DNA of 64,000 bases from Lepisosteus oculatus (taxonomy: Eukaryota > Chordata > Actinopteri > Semionotiformes > Lepisosteidae). The notes below the pieces were generated by a model. It saw only the letters and a list, made by a program, of their open reading frames with translations, searched no databases and had not been told where the DNA came from. Shown piece after piece: positions 23,200 through 35,530 of the stretch (positions within the stretch are counted from its first letter, which is position 1; the number at the start of each line of letters is the position of its first letter). The stretch is from NCBI RefSeq assembly GCF_040954835.1, contig NC_090700.1:27383501-27447500 (forward strand). Direction: 5' to 3'. The position numbers and the translations under genes were made by a program.

Positions 23200-23345
23200 T
23201 TATAGAGAGAAGACAGAAGCATTGACCATCTATTCAGCAACAGGTAGCAACAACATAGGTGATATTTCTGAACCAGAATAATGATGTATTTAGAATATGT
23301 TACATATGTGGGTTAAACATCAAGCCTGGATCAAGTATCACCCTA
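23200..23345 (-). repeat. Short L2-type LINE fragment
   Basis: The + strand text GATATTTCTGA ... ACATATGTGGGTTAAAC ... ATCAAGTATCACCC parallels the L2 segment at about 9600-9690 (GATATTTCTGAGGTG ... CACATGTGGGTTGAATG ... GAATATCACCCC). It is therefore a decayed piece of the same RT region in the same orientation. Confidence 0.65.
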
Positions 23346-25284
23346 TCAAAATGACATTTTTCCAGCCATCATACTCAAAAGAGATGCCAGAAACTGGGGT
23401 CAATAGGTCAATAGGTCATTGAAGATGTCTGCTTTGGCAAGCGAAGCTCCTGGCTCTGCCTCCTTAATGGGACAAATAGCATGATTGACAGTATCAGAGT
23501 GAAGAGAAAAATCAGAGCTGGGAATAATGCTGTTAATGTCTGGAACACAGGACTTAGTAGGAGCTGACAAGTCGATTATTACACTCTTTGTCCTGGAATA
23601 TTTGAGAATGGTGATCCCAATAGGGCTGATACAGTAAACAAAAAAGATGATAACTCAAAGGGGCTGATCATAATTCCTTTGTCAATAACTAAAGAGTCTA
23701 TGGACTGAGGGCCAGAGGTTACTGATTGCTGATTTTTACAATAATTGAAGAAGGGAGAGAACAAATAGACCAGTAGAACAACCAAACGAAAGACCATCTA
23801 TAAACAATGAGTGAAACTGGAATCAGAGTGGTGGAGAAATTAGGAACCTTATTTAAGAATATTAATCACTTGTGGAGAGATGAACCAATAATCATTTAGG
23901 GGCAGATGAGACAGAATGTGTAGGGAAAGGACAATAGGGTCACACAGAATGGGCATGAGCTTCACTACAGAAACTACAAAATGAAGGAAAAAGCAAGAAG
24001 AACAAATTAAGAATTAATGTTATTACAGACTTAATGAACTCTGAGGAATAAAACAGGACAATCACGAAGATCTTTTGATTGTCTAAGTGTAAAATAGGCA
24101 AAAGAGGTAAAAGAATCAGGGCCAACCTCAGTGACAGCTGCAGGGCAGATGTTTGCTGTTTGAGATTGCAAAGAGCAAATGGTGCAGGATAGGGCCCTAA
24201 CACCAGCCAATGTCCAGGTCTCCCCCTTAGGAATGTTGTTTCCACTGGAGTAAACAAGCTGTGGCTTTAGTAGATAACTGTTGTGATACTTGTAGAAAAT
24301 AGAGCCCCCAAAGTGAACAGATAAAGCAGAGTGAAATGCATATAATCATCCAGTTCATGGTAACAGGAAATACAGAGCACATTACAGTGTAAGAGGCAGT
24401 GAGTTGTACAGTAGTTTTCTGAGCAATTGATAATGTTTTCTGCTATTATGAGTGTCCCTGTGATTGTGTTGGTGTAATTACACCCTACTGTTGTTTTTGC
24501 AGTCATGGGTATTTAAAAGGTGGGGCTTTATTGAATGAGGGAGGAGGACCTGTGTTTGGAATTGTTGCCAGCTGGCATTTTCTTTCTGCTGGAAACTTGA
24601 GTTGGGAAAATGTACCAGATGGTTGTTGAGAGAACGGCGGCAAACAGTAATGCTGAATCCAAGGTCTTTTGCTGACAGAAGCAAGATCTCCTTATGGATT
24701 TGCCTGTTTTGGCTCCCTCTATCCTGACAAGTGTTCCTGCTACTAAAAAGCATCCCTAACGATGATAGTAATACCACAATCATCCATGGTAAGGATGGTG
24801 TTACTTACAGTACTTGATGAAATGTGTTTGGTTTAACTCAGGCATAGAACTTTTCATTCAGGCATAAGACTTTTATTTCTATTTCATCAGCCAGAGAATA
24901 TTTTGCCACATGGTCTCATGATCTTTCATTTACTATAATGTGGCCTTTTCTCTGCAGCTGCTTCTGTCTTGCCACTATTTTATAGAGGCTAAATCTGTGT
25001 AATTCTGAAGAAATTTTTGTCCTCTGGAAAAATATATATCCTATATATCCTATGGCTTTCACAGTATACAAATCTGTGACAATGTCCATTAAAACAGCAA
25101 ATTGTGAGTGTGTTTTCTGGCTTTATGGCTATTAGGAATGAATAATAAGCAGTTGCATCACATGGAAGTAAAGAATATACAATTTATTTATGCAATACCA
25201 AAACACACATACAGTAATAAAAAAAGAAATAGTACATGCAATATGTGAATCGATCGGTTTTGATACAAACAGATGCTTTTTTCC
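23346..25284. other. Unassigned spacer
   Basis: Possibly more decayed LINE sequence between 23400 and 24250, but I could not find diagnostic motifs. Minus-strand frames at 23579-24783 show no recognisable domain. Confidence 0.35.
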
Positions 25285-26445
25285 TCTTCTGATGTGCCCC
25301 AACTGTGGCGCAGTATTCAGACAATAACAAACCATAATGCTAAAATAAGCAGTGTTAAATCCACTGAAAGTGACTTCTATCTCCTGGATGAGCTGAACGC
25401 CTATTATGCTCGGTTTGAGAAGGGAATCACGGAACCGCCGGTTCTCCTAGCCGCTGCTGATACAGCTGTGTCTGTCATGGAGGCAGGGCAGCCTTTAGAC
25501 GGGTTAACATACGGAAGGTGACCGGCCCAGACGCTGTCCTTAAGTCCTGTTCAGACCATCTGGCCATGGTTTTTACAGATATTTTTAATCTTTCACTTTT
25601 TACAATCTTCCTTTCCCATGTGTTTTAAGAAAACTACTATTATACCAGGTGCAGGTGGATTATGGATTTCCTAACTGGAAGACCACAGACTACAAGGGTC
25701 AAAGGAAAGCTTTCTTCCACTCTAACTGTCAACATAGGTGCTCCTCAGGCTCTCAGCCCCCTGCTGTTTTCCTTGTTTACCCACAACTGTGTGGCCAGAG
25801 ACAGCTCCAACTCCATCTACAAATATGCTGATGACACTGCTAATGATGAGACAGCCTACAGGGATGGGGTCAGGAACCTCGGGGAGTGGTGCGTTGACAA
25901 TAAGCATTCCCTCAATGTCAGCAAATCCAAAACTGGTTATTGATTTTAGAAAGCAGGGTGGGGACCACACACATATCCACATCAATGGGGTGGCTGTAGA
26001 GATGATTAGCAGCTTCATGTTTCTGGGTACCTGGAGCTACAAAGTCATCAGACAGTTGAAGAATTTGGTCTATCTTCAATTGTGTGTACCACATTTTACA
26101 GGTGCGCTATTGAGAGTGTGCTCATGTGTGGGATTACAGTGTGGTTTGGTAGCAACTCATTGTCTGACTGGTTGTCTGACAGTTACAGGTGGTGATCAGT
26201 TCAACCCTGTCCATCATTGGAGTACAACTCCCCTCTACTTTGGATTTTTTACAACTCGCTGTCTCAGGAAGGCTGAAGTATTACTAAGGATACCAGTCAT
26301 CCTGGTTTCTCGTTTTTCTCCCGCTTGCCTCTGGTAAGCGTTATAGGAGCATAAAGACATGAACTTCCAGATTCAGAGACAATTTCTTCCCACAAGCTGT
26401 CAGATTACTGAACTCTACCCTTCAATCTTTGATAAATAAATATTT
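25285..26445 (+). mobile_element. Rex1-type LINE fragment (reverse transcriptase)
   Basis: Motifs appear in Rex1/Babar order on the + strand: LDELNAYYARFE (about 25386), [27 protein letters not shown] with a frame change (25515-25600), [15 protein letters not shown] (25655), [12 protein letters not shown] ... [13 protein letters not shown] (25710-25795), [21 protein letters not shown] (about 25817), [26 protein letters not shown] (25978) and a broken C-terminus ending near SFFPQAV-like sequence at 26385. Between 25625 and 25650 a large part of the RT fingers is missing. At least three frame changes make it dead. The open frame at 25738-26337 is partly a shadow of this element. Confidence 0.85.
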
Positions 26446-26451
26446 TTCAAT

Positions 26452-26739
26452 CCATCCTTTTTCTCACCACTTCTTCCAATTCAGGATAGCAGAAGAGCTA
26501 GACCCTATTCTGACAAGAAATGGGAGCATGGCAGGGTACACCCTGGATGAGATACCAGTCCATTGCAGGGCAGACACACAGATGTGACACAGACACAAAC
26601 TCACACCTATTCCTAGAAACCATTTAGCCTACCAGTATTTGTTTGGACTGTGGGAGGAAATCAGAGAACAAGGAGAAAACAAACAAAACAAACACAGGGA
26701 GAATGCAAATAGAAAACCAGGTCTGGAATTGAACACAGT
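26452..26739 (-). repeat. Fish interspersed repeat, first part (split by copy 4)
   Basis: TCTTCCAATTCAGG ... ACACCCTGGATGAGATACC ... GTCCATTGCAGGGCAGAC is the minus-strand form of the common fish repeat. It continues as GTGCTGTGAGGAAGCAATGC... after the inserted element, at 28073-28115. Confidence 0.75.
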
Positions 26740-28068
26740 TGTAGCGGCGAGGCTTAATAATAATGCAGAATTAAGTGTTTCTGAGCTTCCCAAATGAGGC
26801 CCCATTTCTCTGTTCATCTCTGTGGTGCAGCCACAGAGAAACCGTTCATGCAAGATGTTTTCTTTTGATAAGGACAGCTCCCACAGGGGGATGCACTTAG
26901 CTAAGCCTGGCTATCATGATCAATGGTCATCCATTGACGCCTATCTGTTTAGGGAGTGCCAGTTGGACATCTGGACTGCATTACTAAGTGTCAGGAGTAA
27001 GTGACTCATATCTCACCTTGATCAACCAATCAGGGACCGGTAGGGCCGAGTAACCCACGTGGGACTCTGATGCCCATGGAACTTTCAGCCAATCAATGAG
27101 CTGAAGTTCCTCCAGGTAAAAACAGGCAACACAGAGAGCCTGAGAGATTCAGATTCAGATTCAGATTCAGATTCAACAATTCTAAAGGGAATTCAAAGGA
27201 GAATTCCAGGGCAGGACGGCCCAGGAGCAGAAGGCTCCCAAGGGCAGGACATTCTCGCAGCGCGCCTCCTGACCATCCTGAGACTCAGCCCGGACAACCA
27301 CGGAACGGCCAGTGTGTCCGAGCACCAGAACTTTCCTTTGTTCTAAGAGTCTAGAGTGGAGGTTGCCAGAGAGTAACCAGCAGCAGGCCTCGTGAACAGG
27401 TCGGAACTGTGGACAGCTGAATTACTATTCACTAACTAGCCGGTCAGTGAGCATCAGCAGCGCACCGTCGCAAACCGCACAGCACAGCCTGGCACGGAGC
27501 CAGAGAGCGCGGATTGGACAGCAACAGCCTGCAACTGTTTCTTTGTGCCCGCAGGAGATCTGAATCCCCAAAGATTGGATGAGTATTCAACTTCAATGCA
27601 TTACAGCTCGAGAATTCAATTGTTATCCAAACCAGTTGATATCAATTTAATTCCTAAGAGTTATGTACTTGTTTGAGTATCTAATGTAGAAGTTGTAACC
27701 AAGTTCACTTTACGAAACGGTCTTAATGAATGATATACTGAACGTATGTCCTCTTGATATGTGTAACACTTTGTAACTGATTGAATATATACCTTTTGTA
27801 TTCTGATAACCCTCTCGATAAGATCTGTTAGGTTTACATGCATATTCTATGTATTTATAAATGTATCCTCGTGTGTTAGTACCTGTGTGTGTGCGTTGTT
27901 TGAGTTATGTCGCATGGTTGGATTCTAAAGCCATCAAAAGAATCAACTTTGTGATTTACTGCTACAATTAATAATTGTCTCAGTAAATGCCCAAACCCTA
28001 CAGAACTGGTGCCTTCAGAGAGCCACTATGATTACATATTTGGCGTCCCTGAACCGGTTTTCCCTACA
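26740..28068 (+). mobile_element. TGTAG-family solo LTR-like element, copy 4
   Basis: TGTAGCGGCGAGG at 26740 to GGTTTTCCCTACA at 28068, with perfect 4-bp duplication CAGT (26736-26739, 28069-28072). It lies within the fish interspersed repeat. It has the long 3' end. Compared with copies 2, 3 and 5 it lacks a segment around 27440, and a run of ATTCAG hexamers occurs at about 27148-27173. Confidence 0.92.
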
Positions 28069-28072
28069 CAGT

Positions 28073-28384
28073 GCTGTGAGGAAGCAATGCTAACCACTGT
28101 GTACTTTGCCACACTACCAAATATAATAAACAGTCATGCATGCATTGTAACAGATACAATTTGTAATTGGCCCCGCATTCACCCATTACTACAGCATAAT
28201 AATTTAGCTTAACAATTAATAAGTCCTAGATGTTCTATGAAAGTCTAGAACCCTTTTTTCTATACAACACAAGTGAGTTGAACATTTATTTTTTTGTCCC
28301 CTTGTTTTTTTTTCACTTCTTTACCTTTACAAAAAAATTGCGAAGAAGGATCATGAATCTTTCTACATTAATTAGATTATATTA

Positions 28385-28385
<1 letters not shown>
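28073..28385. other. Tail of the split fish repeat, then unassigned sequence
   Basis: 28073-28115 completes the repeat interrupted by copy 4 (GCTGTGAGG ... GCTAACCACTGTG). The remainder shows nothing recognised. Confidence 0.55.

Positions 28386-28421
<36 letters not shown>
28386..28421. repeat. (ATT)n microsatellite
   Basis: Eleven or so uninterrupted TTA units. Confidence 0.95.
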
Positions 28422-29065
28422 GTGAAAGGAAGTCATTTTTTCAATAGTTTCCAATGAAAAGCCTAATACCTAATGCCTAATGTTCTAAATGTTCAATAAA
28501 AGGAAAAGAAGTAAAAAAAAATCAATTTTAGAAAATCACATAGGCTCATTTTCATTCAAACTGCAATTAATGGCTTCAAGAGAGAGAGGCAATGTATTCT
28601 ATGTCATATGACTACAGAACCACAAGAGGTTCATCAACAAAGAGCAACATTGTTTTGACGGCAACATTGTATTTCTATTTAGAATCATTTTGTTATTGTT
28701 AATGAGTACTTTTGTTTGTATACCTAACGTTTTTATCTGTTGACTGTGGTTTGTAGAGTGCATGTAGTTTCTCTCCCACAGTATATTTCCTTATATAGTA
28801 CATTGATTCCACAACCTCCTTCCTTTAAGTCATTGTTACTCCCTTACTGTTTACTCTGCCGATATTTCTTTTTAGAATTCCTTTTCCTAAAATCAAGTCT
28901 CTAATTGTAATCTGCTGTCTCAGTCTTTCACACTGTGCTCTTTTCTCAATCATTTCTGGGAGCTGTCTTTAGGTGATTTAGCCGTAAGCAAATCATATAC
29001 TATGTTGTATTTCTTTTTCAAATGGACATTAATCTTTTGTATGAGCCAACTGTTTAAGTACATAT

Positions 29066-29169
29066 ACTGTATTATATTATATTATATTATATTATATTAT
29101 ATTATATTATATTATATTATATTATATTATATTATATTATATTATATTATATTATATTATATATATATA
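29066..29169. repeat. (ATTAT)n pentanucleotide array
   Basis: About 19 pure five-base units (29071-29160 is entirely ATTAT) followed by an AT dinucleotide run. The lack of interruptions suggests recent expansion. The translated frame across it is an artefact. Confidence 0.97.
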
Positions 29170-29454
29170 TTTTCTCTTAAGAAAAGAAGTGTAAAATACA
29201 GCATCAGTTGAAAAAGTTCATTGCTTCTTTTCAAAATAACTTTTTGTATGATCTAAATTATACAGTGTATTATATGTTTTCAGAGAGATTGTGAAATTTA
29301 TTAAGATTACCTGTTTTTAATTAGTGACAAAAATTAAGGTTAAGGTACAGTATTGTTTAAACTACAGAAAAGCATAGTATTTGATAAAACCATTATTTTT
29401 TAAGCCTCAATACAAAAGAACTTGGTTTATCAAACTGAAACAAATAATTACATT

Positions 29455-29500
29455 AATTTCCCTTCGGGATCAATAAAGTCTTATCTATCTATCTAAAAAA
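29455..29500 (+). repeat. Fish repeat 3' terminus with (TATC)n
   Basis: TTCCCTTCGGGATCAATAAAG followed by TATCTATCTATCT is a frequent 3' end of a fish retroposon. The family cannot be named from this fragment. Confidence 0.5.
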
Positions 29501-29879
29501 TATTTTTCACACCGTACAATAAAAATGTCTAATACAACAAATTAAATTAGACATACATCACATTGAAATAGAAACCAAGATACATGTCACAAACCCTTTG
29601 CATTCCAAGCACACAAAAGTACATTAAGGTGCTAAATAGTTTCAAAATTTATATAAATAAAAAAATGGAAGCATTTAGCCTCATATTAAAAAGGAGAACA
29701 AAGAAAACAATATTTTAATTTAATGTGACAAAAGACATTTGTTTGGTAACATTCCTCAGACAGTGAAAGGGGCTGATGTTATCTGAACAACTGTGGTCAA
29801 GGAAATGAAATATTTAATCTTATAATAAGACACTATTAAAGCCTTATTAAGAATACTATGCACAGTTTTAGTCATGATG

Positions 29880-30345
29880 CTACAGAAAAGATTGCTGTTC
29901 TGGAATTAGTCCAGAGAGGAGCAACCAAATGCATTCTGGGAACCAGATGCATTCTAGCATGTCCTACACTGACAGGTTGAAAGAATTTAACCTTTTTAGG
30001 CGGCAAAGCCAGGGCAGTGGATTTCTTCAGAATAAAGAGTGAAACACAAACCAGAGGATGTGGAAATTATGTGCAAGGGCTTGTAAAACTGAGAACAGAG
30101 GACACATATTTACACAAAGGATTGAAAGAATATGGAATAGGCTACCTGGCCATGTTGATCAAACCTTTACCCTGGTTTCCTTCAAACAAAAGCTGGATTA
30201 GATCCTTGGATCAGTACAATACTAAAAGTATTAGTACGGTAGTATTACTGAATGGTCTCTTCTCATTTGTATTATGTCACCAGCATGTAAAAGCACAGAC
30301 ATTGCATCCTCACAGTGAGTTTTTCAGTAAGTCACTTTTCTACTG
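29880..30345 (+). mobile_element. CR1-type LINE 3' end
   Basis: Encodes LELVQRGATKCILG (about 29908), then, through frame changes, DFFRIKSETQTRG (30020), LRTEDTYLHKGLKEYGIGYLA (30090) and a WFPSNKSWIRSLDQYN-like segment (30176), corresponding to the C-terminal region of CR1 reverse transcriptase (QRRAT, FF-rich block, RVWN.LP). The final TGGTCTCTTCTCATTTGTA (30256) matches the usual GGCCTCCTCTCGTTTGTAA end of CR1 copies in non-teleost and some teleost fish. An internal deletion lies near 30010. Confidence 0.75.
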
Positions 30346-31909
30346 TATTGCTTTATGAGAAGTATAAATTAAAATTGTATTTAAATGATCTACGTCTGCT
30401 CCTGAGATTGCCTTGAAAAGAGCATCTTGCTAATTTATACAGAAGTCTTGCTTGACCTTTACTTTTCAATAGTGAATGTGATTTATATGGCATGACTCAT
30501 ATCAAGGCTTCCATTTTAATAGCTCATTAAATTACATTTCTTTCCCCCTGAGAAATAAAACATATTATCACATAGCTTTTGGAATACAAAGGTCCAACAA
30601 AATAGCTAAATTATCTTTGCAGTTTTAGAGCATTAGGATGTGGGGAACTATGGGTGTGTTTTGAAGTAAATTGACCTTCAAACAATAAGTTATAACCTTA
30701 TATGAAAGCGATGGAGCTCCATTTACTTATGCCTCATTTACAGTAATTGCAAGCTGCTAACTCAAAAACAAAATAGGCAGCAAAACAATCTCGAAGGAAA
30801 ACAAACTGGCTCTTACAAAGACAAGAAACTGAAGTAGGTTTTACATAAAAAAACATTCTCAATTTGTGTTCTCTTACTCTTCTCAATACTTAACTGATGT
30901 CACACGAATCAATGATGATTTAATACCTTTAACCAGTTACATACCATCATGTTAGAGGCCTTTGTTTGCCATATCATATAACTGCTCAAAGAATTCAGTA
31001 ATTGTGGGTGACATTTCTGGTGCTTTGTTGGGTGAATATGAACACATTTTTTTCTTGCATTCAGTTAGACCTTGTGCTTTCATGTTATCTTTTCTCATTT
31101 GAAAAAAAATCTGAAACTGTCTAGAACTAAACTTGATATTCAGTTTCTTCATCCCAGTCTTGCAGCTGATCACATTGTATTGATCACATGCAATTACTGC
31201 ATTCTTTAGGAGAATAGAGGCTTGTCCTGTTGCAGGAGAATCCTTATTACATACCAGTGAACAGTTTATTAACAGAAGTGAAATATGCCAGATGTGTAAT
31301 CTGGTCTCCTGAGACCCTTTCTCCATGCCCATATAATGCCTGGCTTCTCAACTACTAGCAACAGTACCTAAAATAGTGAAATAATTAGACAAACTTTAGT
31401 CTACAGAAAGCTCACTCCCATGACCAGATCAGCAGAAAGTTAGATGTGAGTGAGATGTAAAAGTAGTGGCTGTCATCGTAATTGGATTCAATAGTCCAAT
31501 TGAATTCCAAATTATGTATTACAGTACCTCAATCAAAACTTGAATGTTCAAACCGAAGACTTTTATGGATGAAAGAATACAAAAAAAATCTTGTTTACTG
31601 CTGTTTATTACATTTAACTTTCACTCTTAAAAGTACTTTTAAGAGTAAGAGTACTTTTTTTAAGTACATTCATGTTCACTTAAAAAAACAATGCAAGTCA
31701 GAAACATGAGCTCTGATTGTACAAGAGTTTGATTTGTGAAGGATGTATTTAAATAAGATGCCTTACAAATAGTTAAAGCATAGATTAATAAACTATGCAA
31801 GAATCTCTGCTAAAACAACCAGAATGTTTTTTTCTTGACGTAAAAATGTTTCCACCCAAATTCATATAACATATTAAATAACATTTGCAGTGCCTAATCT
31901 CACTATACT
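30346..31909. other. Unassigned spacer with a perfect palindrome
   Basis: No supported gene. The 126-codon minus-strand frame at 30952-31332 has no recognisable motif. A perfect 24-bp palindrome occupies 31623-31646 (ACTCTTAAAAGT and its complement). Confidence 0.4.
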
Positions 31910-32288
31910 TGTTAGGGTTGTCAGTTCTCTGCGTGATGGTGTAAGGACCCTGTGCAGAGTCTAAAGGGTAAAAGGGTCGAGAGTACTGATCTGAGAAGTA
32001 AATCCTAGGACGTAGTCAGAAAAAAAATGCTTTAGTTTTGATACCGGGGATGAACAAACTCAAAGGATTTTGTAGAGGCAAAGGAAAGGCTCTTAGCGGT
32101 GTAAACCCAGTACTGAGCAGAGAGGATACTGCTAAAAATCCTTAAATATGATAGTACTGTGGGGTGTGGTAGTGAAATGGCAAGATGATAGGTTAATTAA
32201 TTTTCGAGGTCGCCGCCTACGGAAATTGGTGGAGGTAGAGGCCTGTCAATGCTGAGGTCTGTGGTTGTGGGGAGCTGAAGACGTGACA
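31910..32288 (-). repeat. 3' LTR of a chromodomain Gypsy element
   Basis: On the minus strand it runs TGTCACGTCTTCAGC ... CTGACAACCCTAACA, 379 bp. A G-rich polypurine tract GGGGGGCGGTAA (minus strand, 32300-32289) abuts its start, as expected for a 3' LTR. No second LTR is present. Confidence 0.8.
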
Positions 32289-33665
32289 TTACCGCCCCCC
32301 TCATGGGCGGCTCCTGACAGCCTAGAGGAATGAAACTGAAGAATTTCACGAATGAGAGTCTTATCCAAGATTTCCCTATCTGGTACCCAGGAGTATTCTT
32401 CAGGTCCATAGCCTTCCCAGTCTACGAGGTATTGAGAACTGCGGTGACAATAGGAGTCCAGAATTTCGTTGACAGTCTCCATTCTTCAAGAGCTAGTTTT
32501 ATGACGAAAAGCTTACAATTTTCCACATCGTAGTTCATCTCTGCAGAAGTTAGCCTTTTCAAGAAAAAGACAGAGGTATGAAGTATTCCCTTGTCTCCCC
32601 AGGATTGAGAAACTGCCCATACCCCATGCGCTGATGAATCTACCTCAACCAAAAAAGGTAATGATGGGTCCGGGTGAAGCAGGAATGGATCTGTGGTAAA
32701 AAATTATTTAATCTCTGAAAGGCCTCTTCTGCCTGGGGATTCCACTTGCCCTGGTTGGGACTTTTACGGGTGAGAGACATGATTGGTGCCACCACTGTAT
32801 TGAAATTTTGTATAAAACGTTGATAGAAATGAGCAAATCCAAGAAAACGTTGAATCTGTTTTAAATTCTTAGGTGACGGCCAATCCTTGATGGCTGAGAT
32901 CTTACTATAATCCATTTCGACTCCCAATGGGGAAAGATTATGTCCCCGAAATTGTGTCTCGGTGACATGAAAGATGCACTTTTCTCATTTGACATAAAGA
33001 TTGTTCTTTATGATATTGGAGAGTACCTACCTAAAGTGATTAACATGGAAATTATTGGAGAAAATTAAAATGTCATCTAAATGAACTAAAACGGGGGAGA
33101 GGGGAGAGATGTGCCTGGAAGGAGATCTATCGCACAGTCATATGACGATGAGGGAGTGAAAACAATGTATTTTGCTTACTAGAAGCTTGCTCCAGGTCTG
33201 AATACTAAGGTGGGATTTTAGGAGTTTCTTGCTGGGGTAGATTGGTGCAAGCTGCCTTCATGGGTAAATGACAACATTTGGAGATGCATTGAGGTCCCTA
33301 AGCCAATAGGTTGTTTTGAGACCAGGAGAAATGAGAATCATGTTTTTATAGCCAAGGGTGTCCAAGTAACAGAGGGTGTGATGGGGTATCTAATAAAAAT
33401 AAATGGATCTCCTCCGTAGGAATTGCTCCAATGCGGAGAGAAAGAACCACAATCTGCCAGTGAATTTGACCAGAGGATACAGGTGAGCCATATAAGGATT
33501 GGACCAGAAGTGGGGGTTTTACCGGTAATAAAGAGATGTCCCAGGTCCGGGCGAGTGACGAGTCTATAAAGTTCCCTGCTGCCCCTGAATCAATGAAAGC
33601 AGAGAGAGACAATTGGGAATTTCCTCCAACATAATGTAGCGGGTAGAAAAACTTCAGCGGGAGAT
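32289..33665 (-). pseudogene. pol: Chromodomain Gypsy (chromovirus) pol remnant, integrase deleted
   Basis: In minus-strand order: retropepsin-like AFIDSGAAGNFID (33600-33560) with LLLGHPWL (about 33350), a large gap, RT catalytic LDDILIFS (about 33080-33063), downstream RT GVEMDYSKISAIKDWPSPK and RFLGFAHFYQRFI (32925-32800), RNase [14 protein letters not shown] and [15 protein letters not shown] (32650-32540) ending LALEEWR, then directly a chromodomain [19 protein letters not shown] (about 32427-32370). The first RT half and the whole integrase core are missing. The chromodomain, which in such elements guides integration to marked chromatin, is out of frame with RNase H. Sushi-like affinity is an inference from the sequence style. 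Confidence 0.88.
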
Positions 33666-34110
33666 TTAAGCGACGTTCACCTGTGGGTAAACTGCGGCCC
33701 GCGAGCTGGATCCGGCCCGCCAGCCAGTTTTAACCAGCCCTTGAGGTAAAAAATAAATTAGTCAATATTCCCCATATTCCACTTTGTTTGGTGATGTTTT
33801 TTCTTACATTTAATTATTTGTGCCATTAGATGGTGCACGAACACTTTACCACAGTGATTTCAAACTGTACTCAGGTATCGCCAGTCTAAGAAAAATTTTA
33901 TTATGAGCAAAACCCGCTGTTCGTGCACACAGAATGTATGAGTTGCGCTCTACCTAGCGGATTTGAAGGTACTAGATTGTGTCACATGACACTGGCCACA
34001 AGACTTGACAGTCTGTAAGCAGCATACCAGCTGACAGTGGCTTCGGTGTTTCTGTGAGTGGTCATTTTGTGAGTTTTTTCTTACACGATTGCAATTGAGA
34101 GGTTTTAAAT

Positions 34111-34315
34111 ATGAGTAAAAAACGTGAAGGACAAGAGGTCCAGTTCTAAAGAGAAACGGAAACACAAATACAGAAAGTATGATGAGAGTTTCTTGAATTT
34201 CGGTTTCATGTGCACAATTCTGGACACTGAAGAATGTCCTCAGTGTGTTGTCTGCCTTAAAGTGTTGGCTGCTGAAAGCATGCTCCCCAATAAATTGAAA
34301 CACCAATTTAAATGA
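34111..34315 (+). pseudogene. BED-type zinc-finger N-terminus of a hAT transposase
   Basis: The + frame starting near 34124 encodes KRKHKYRKYDESFLNFGF followed by CPQCVVCLKVLAAESMLPNKLKHQF, i.e. the C..C and H parts of a BED finger as found in ZBED5-like hAT proteins. An earlier ATG at 34111 is in another frame and stops quickly, indicating a frameshift. The frame stops after the finger. Confidence 0.65.
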
Positions 34316-35070
34316 AAAAGTTAAATCAATTTACAGAAAGCTGTTTTTTCTAACCAAACTACAGTCCCCAGCAAAGTTCATCTTTCATCATACAAAGTTG
34401 CATACCGATTAGCACAATGCAAAAAAACTCATACCAAGGAATAAGCAACAGAGCTCTGTGAATTCTGCTTCCTTTTGCAATTTCCTGCCTTGGTGAGGCT
34501 AGGGTATTCAGCACTTGCTATCAAATCCAAATTCACATCAAGAGACAATGTTGAGAAGGAGATGCACGTTGCACGTTAACATAATTTATTAAACAAGCCC
34601 ACCTACCTATTAAGAGGCCAAACAAAAATACATTGTATTTCTCTCCCTTTTTAAAAAAACATTGATGTTAACTTTTTTACTTTTTCCAAGTCATTTTATA
34701 TTGCATTTTACAAAGATGTTGATTATTTTTTAAAAGTTTTCAATTATTTTATATTGAAATCATTTTAATAAAATGTGTTGTCAAGTATTTTTACTATTTT
34801 GATCAAGCTTTTTGGTTTTAAAAATGATTAAAAATAATAAAAAGTGTATCAACTTTGTTTTTATTTTGATCCATCATTTCCTTTTTCAAATGTATGATCT
34901 TCTGTAAAATATCACACTGCCATAGAACTTATTTTTGACACAGGGGACACATGTGGAAAATTTGACAGGTCAAGGGAGGCATGGATTCAAAAAGTTTACC
35001 AATTTGCTTTACCAATTTGATTCACCAGTTAGAGTGGGTCCATCGTACTGTGAGGGAACCTGCGCCAAAA

Positions 35071-35530
35071 TGAGTGGATTGAAGAAGAAGAAAGTTGACA
35101 GTGAATGCAGAGTGTTCAGCAAAGAATGGTTTGCAAAATACTTTTTCACAGAGGTTGGAACAAAGGCTATATGTTTAATTTGTAAGGAAAGTGTCGCAGT
35201 GTTCAAAGAATACAATCTCAGTTGGCATCAGTTTTCTACCAAACATGTTAACTATGCTAGCAATCTGCCACTACTTTAATGGCTCAGCAAAATGTAATTT
35301 TCCATCCTTCTACTATCCAAGAGGCCAGCACAAAGGCAAGCTACCTGCCTGCATATAAAATCGCTAAACAAAGCAAGCTGCTCTCTCAAGGGGAGCTTTT
35401 GAAGGAGTGTATAATAGAAACCGCAGATATTCTTTGTCCAGAGAGCAAGAACAAATTTGAGAAAATAAGTTTATCATGCAGAACAGTTACCAGTTACCAG
35501 TTAACAGTCACCCATCAAGGTAATCGGTGA
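35071..35530 (+). pseudogene. GTF2IRD2-like hAT transposase N-terminal region
   Basis: The + strand encodes MSGLKKKKVDSECRVF, WFAKYFFTEVGTKAICLICK, a VAVFKEYNLSWH finger segment, then after a stop at 35277 the collinear KIAKQSKLLSQGELLKECII and ILCPESKNKFEKISLSCRTV. This matches the N-terminal BED-like part of transposases that gave rise to GTF2IRD2. It breaks off at 35530 before the catalytic region. Confidence 0.7.

Noticed and set aside
26822..27004. Second 60-codon frame shared by copies 3 and 4
   Set aside because: Same reason: shared LTR sequence, no recognisable domain.
29002..29211. Frame rich in YIIL repeats
   Set aside because: Translation of the ATTAT microsatellite.
30952..31332. 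126-codon minus-strand frame
   Set aside because: No motif, no splice context and ordinary AT-rich composition; length is possible by chance.
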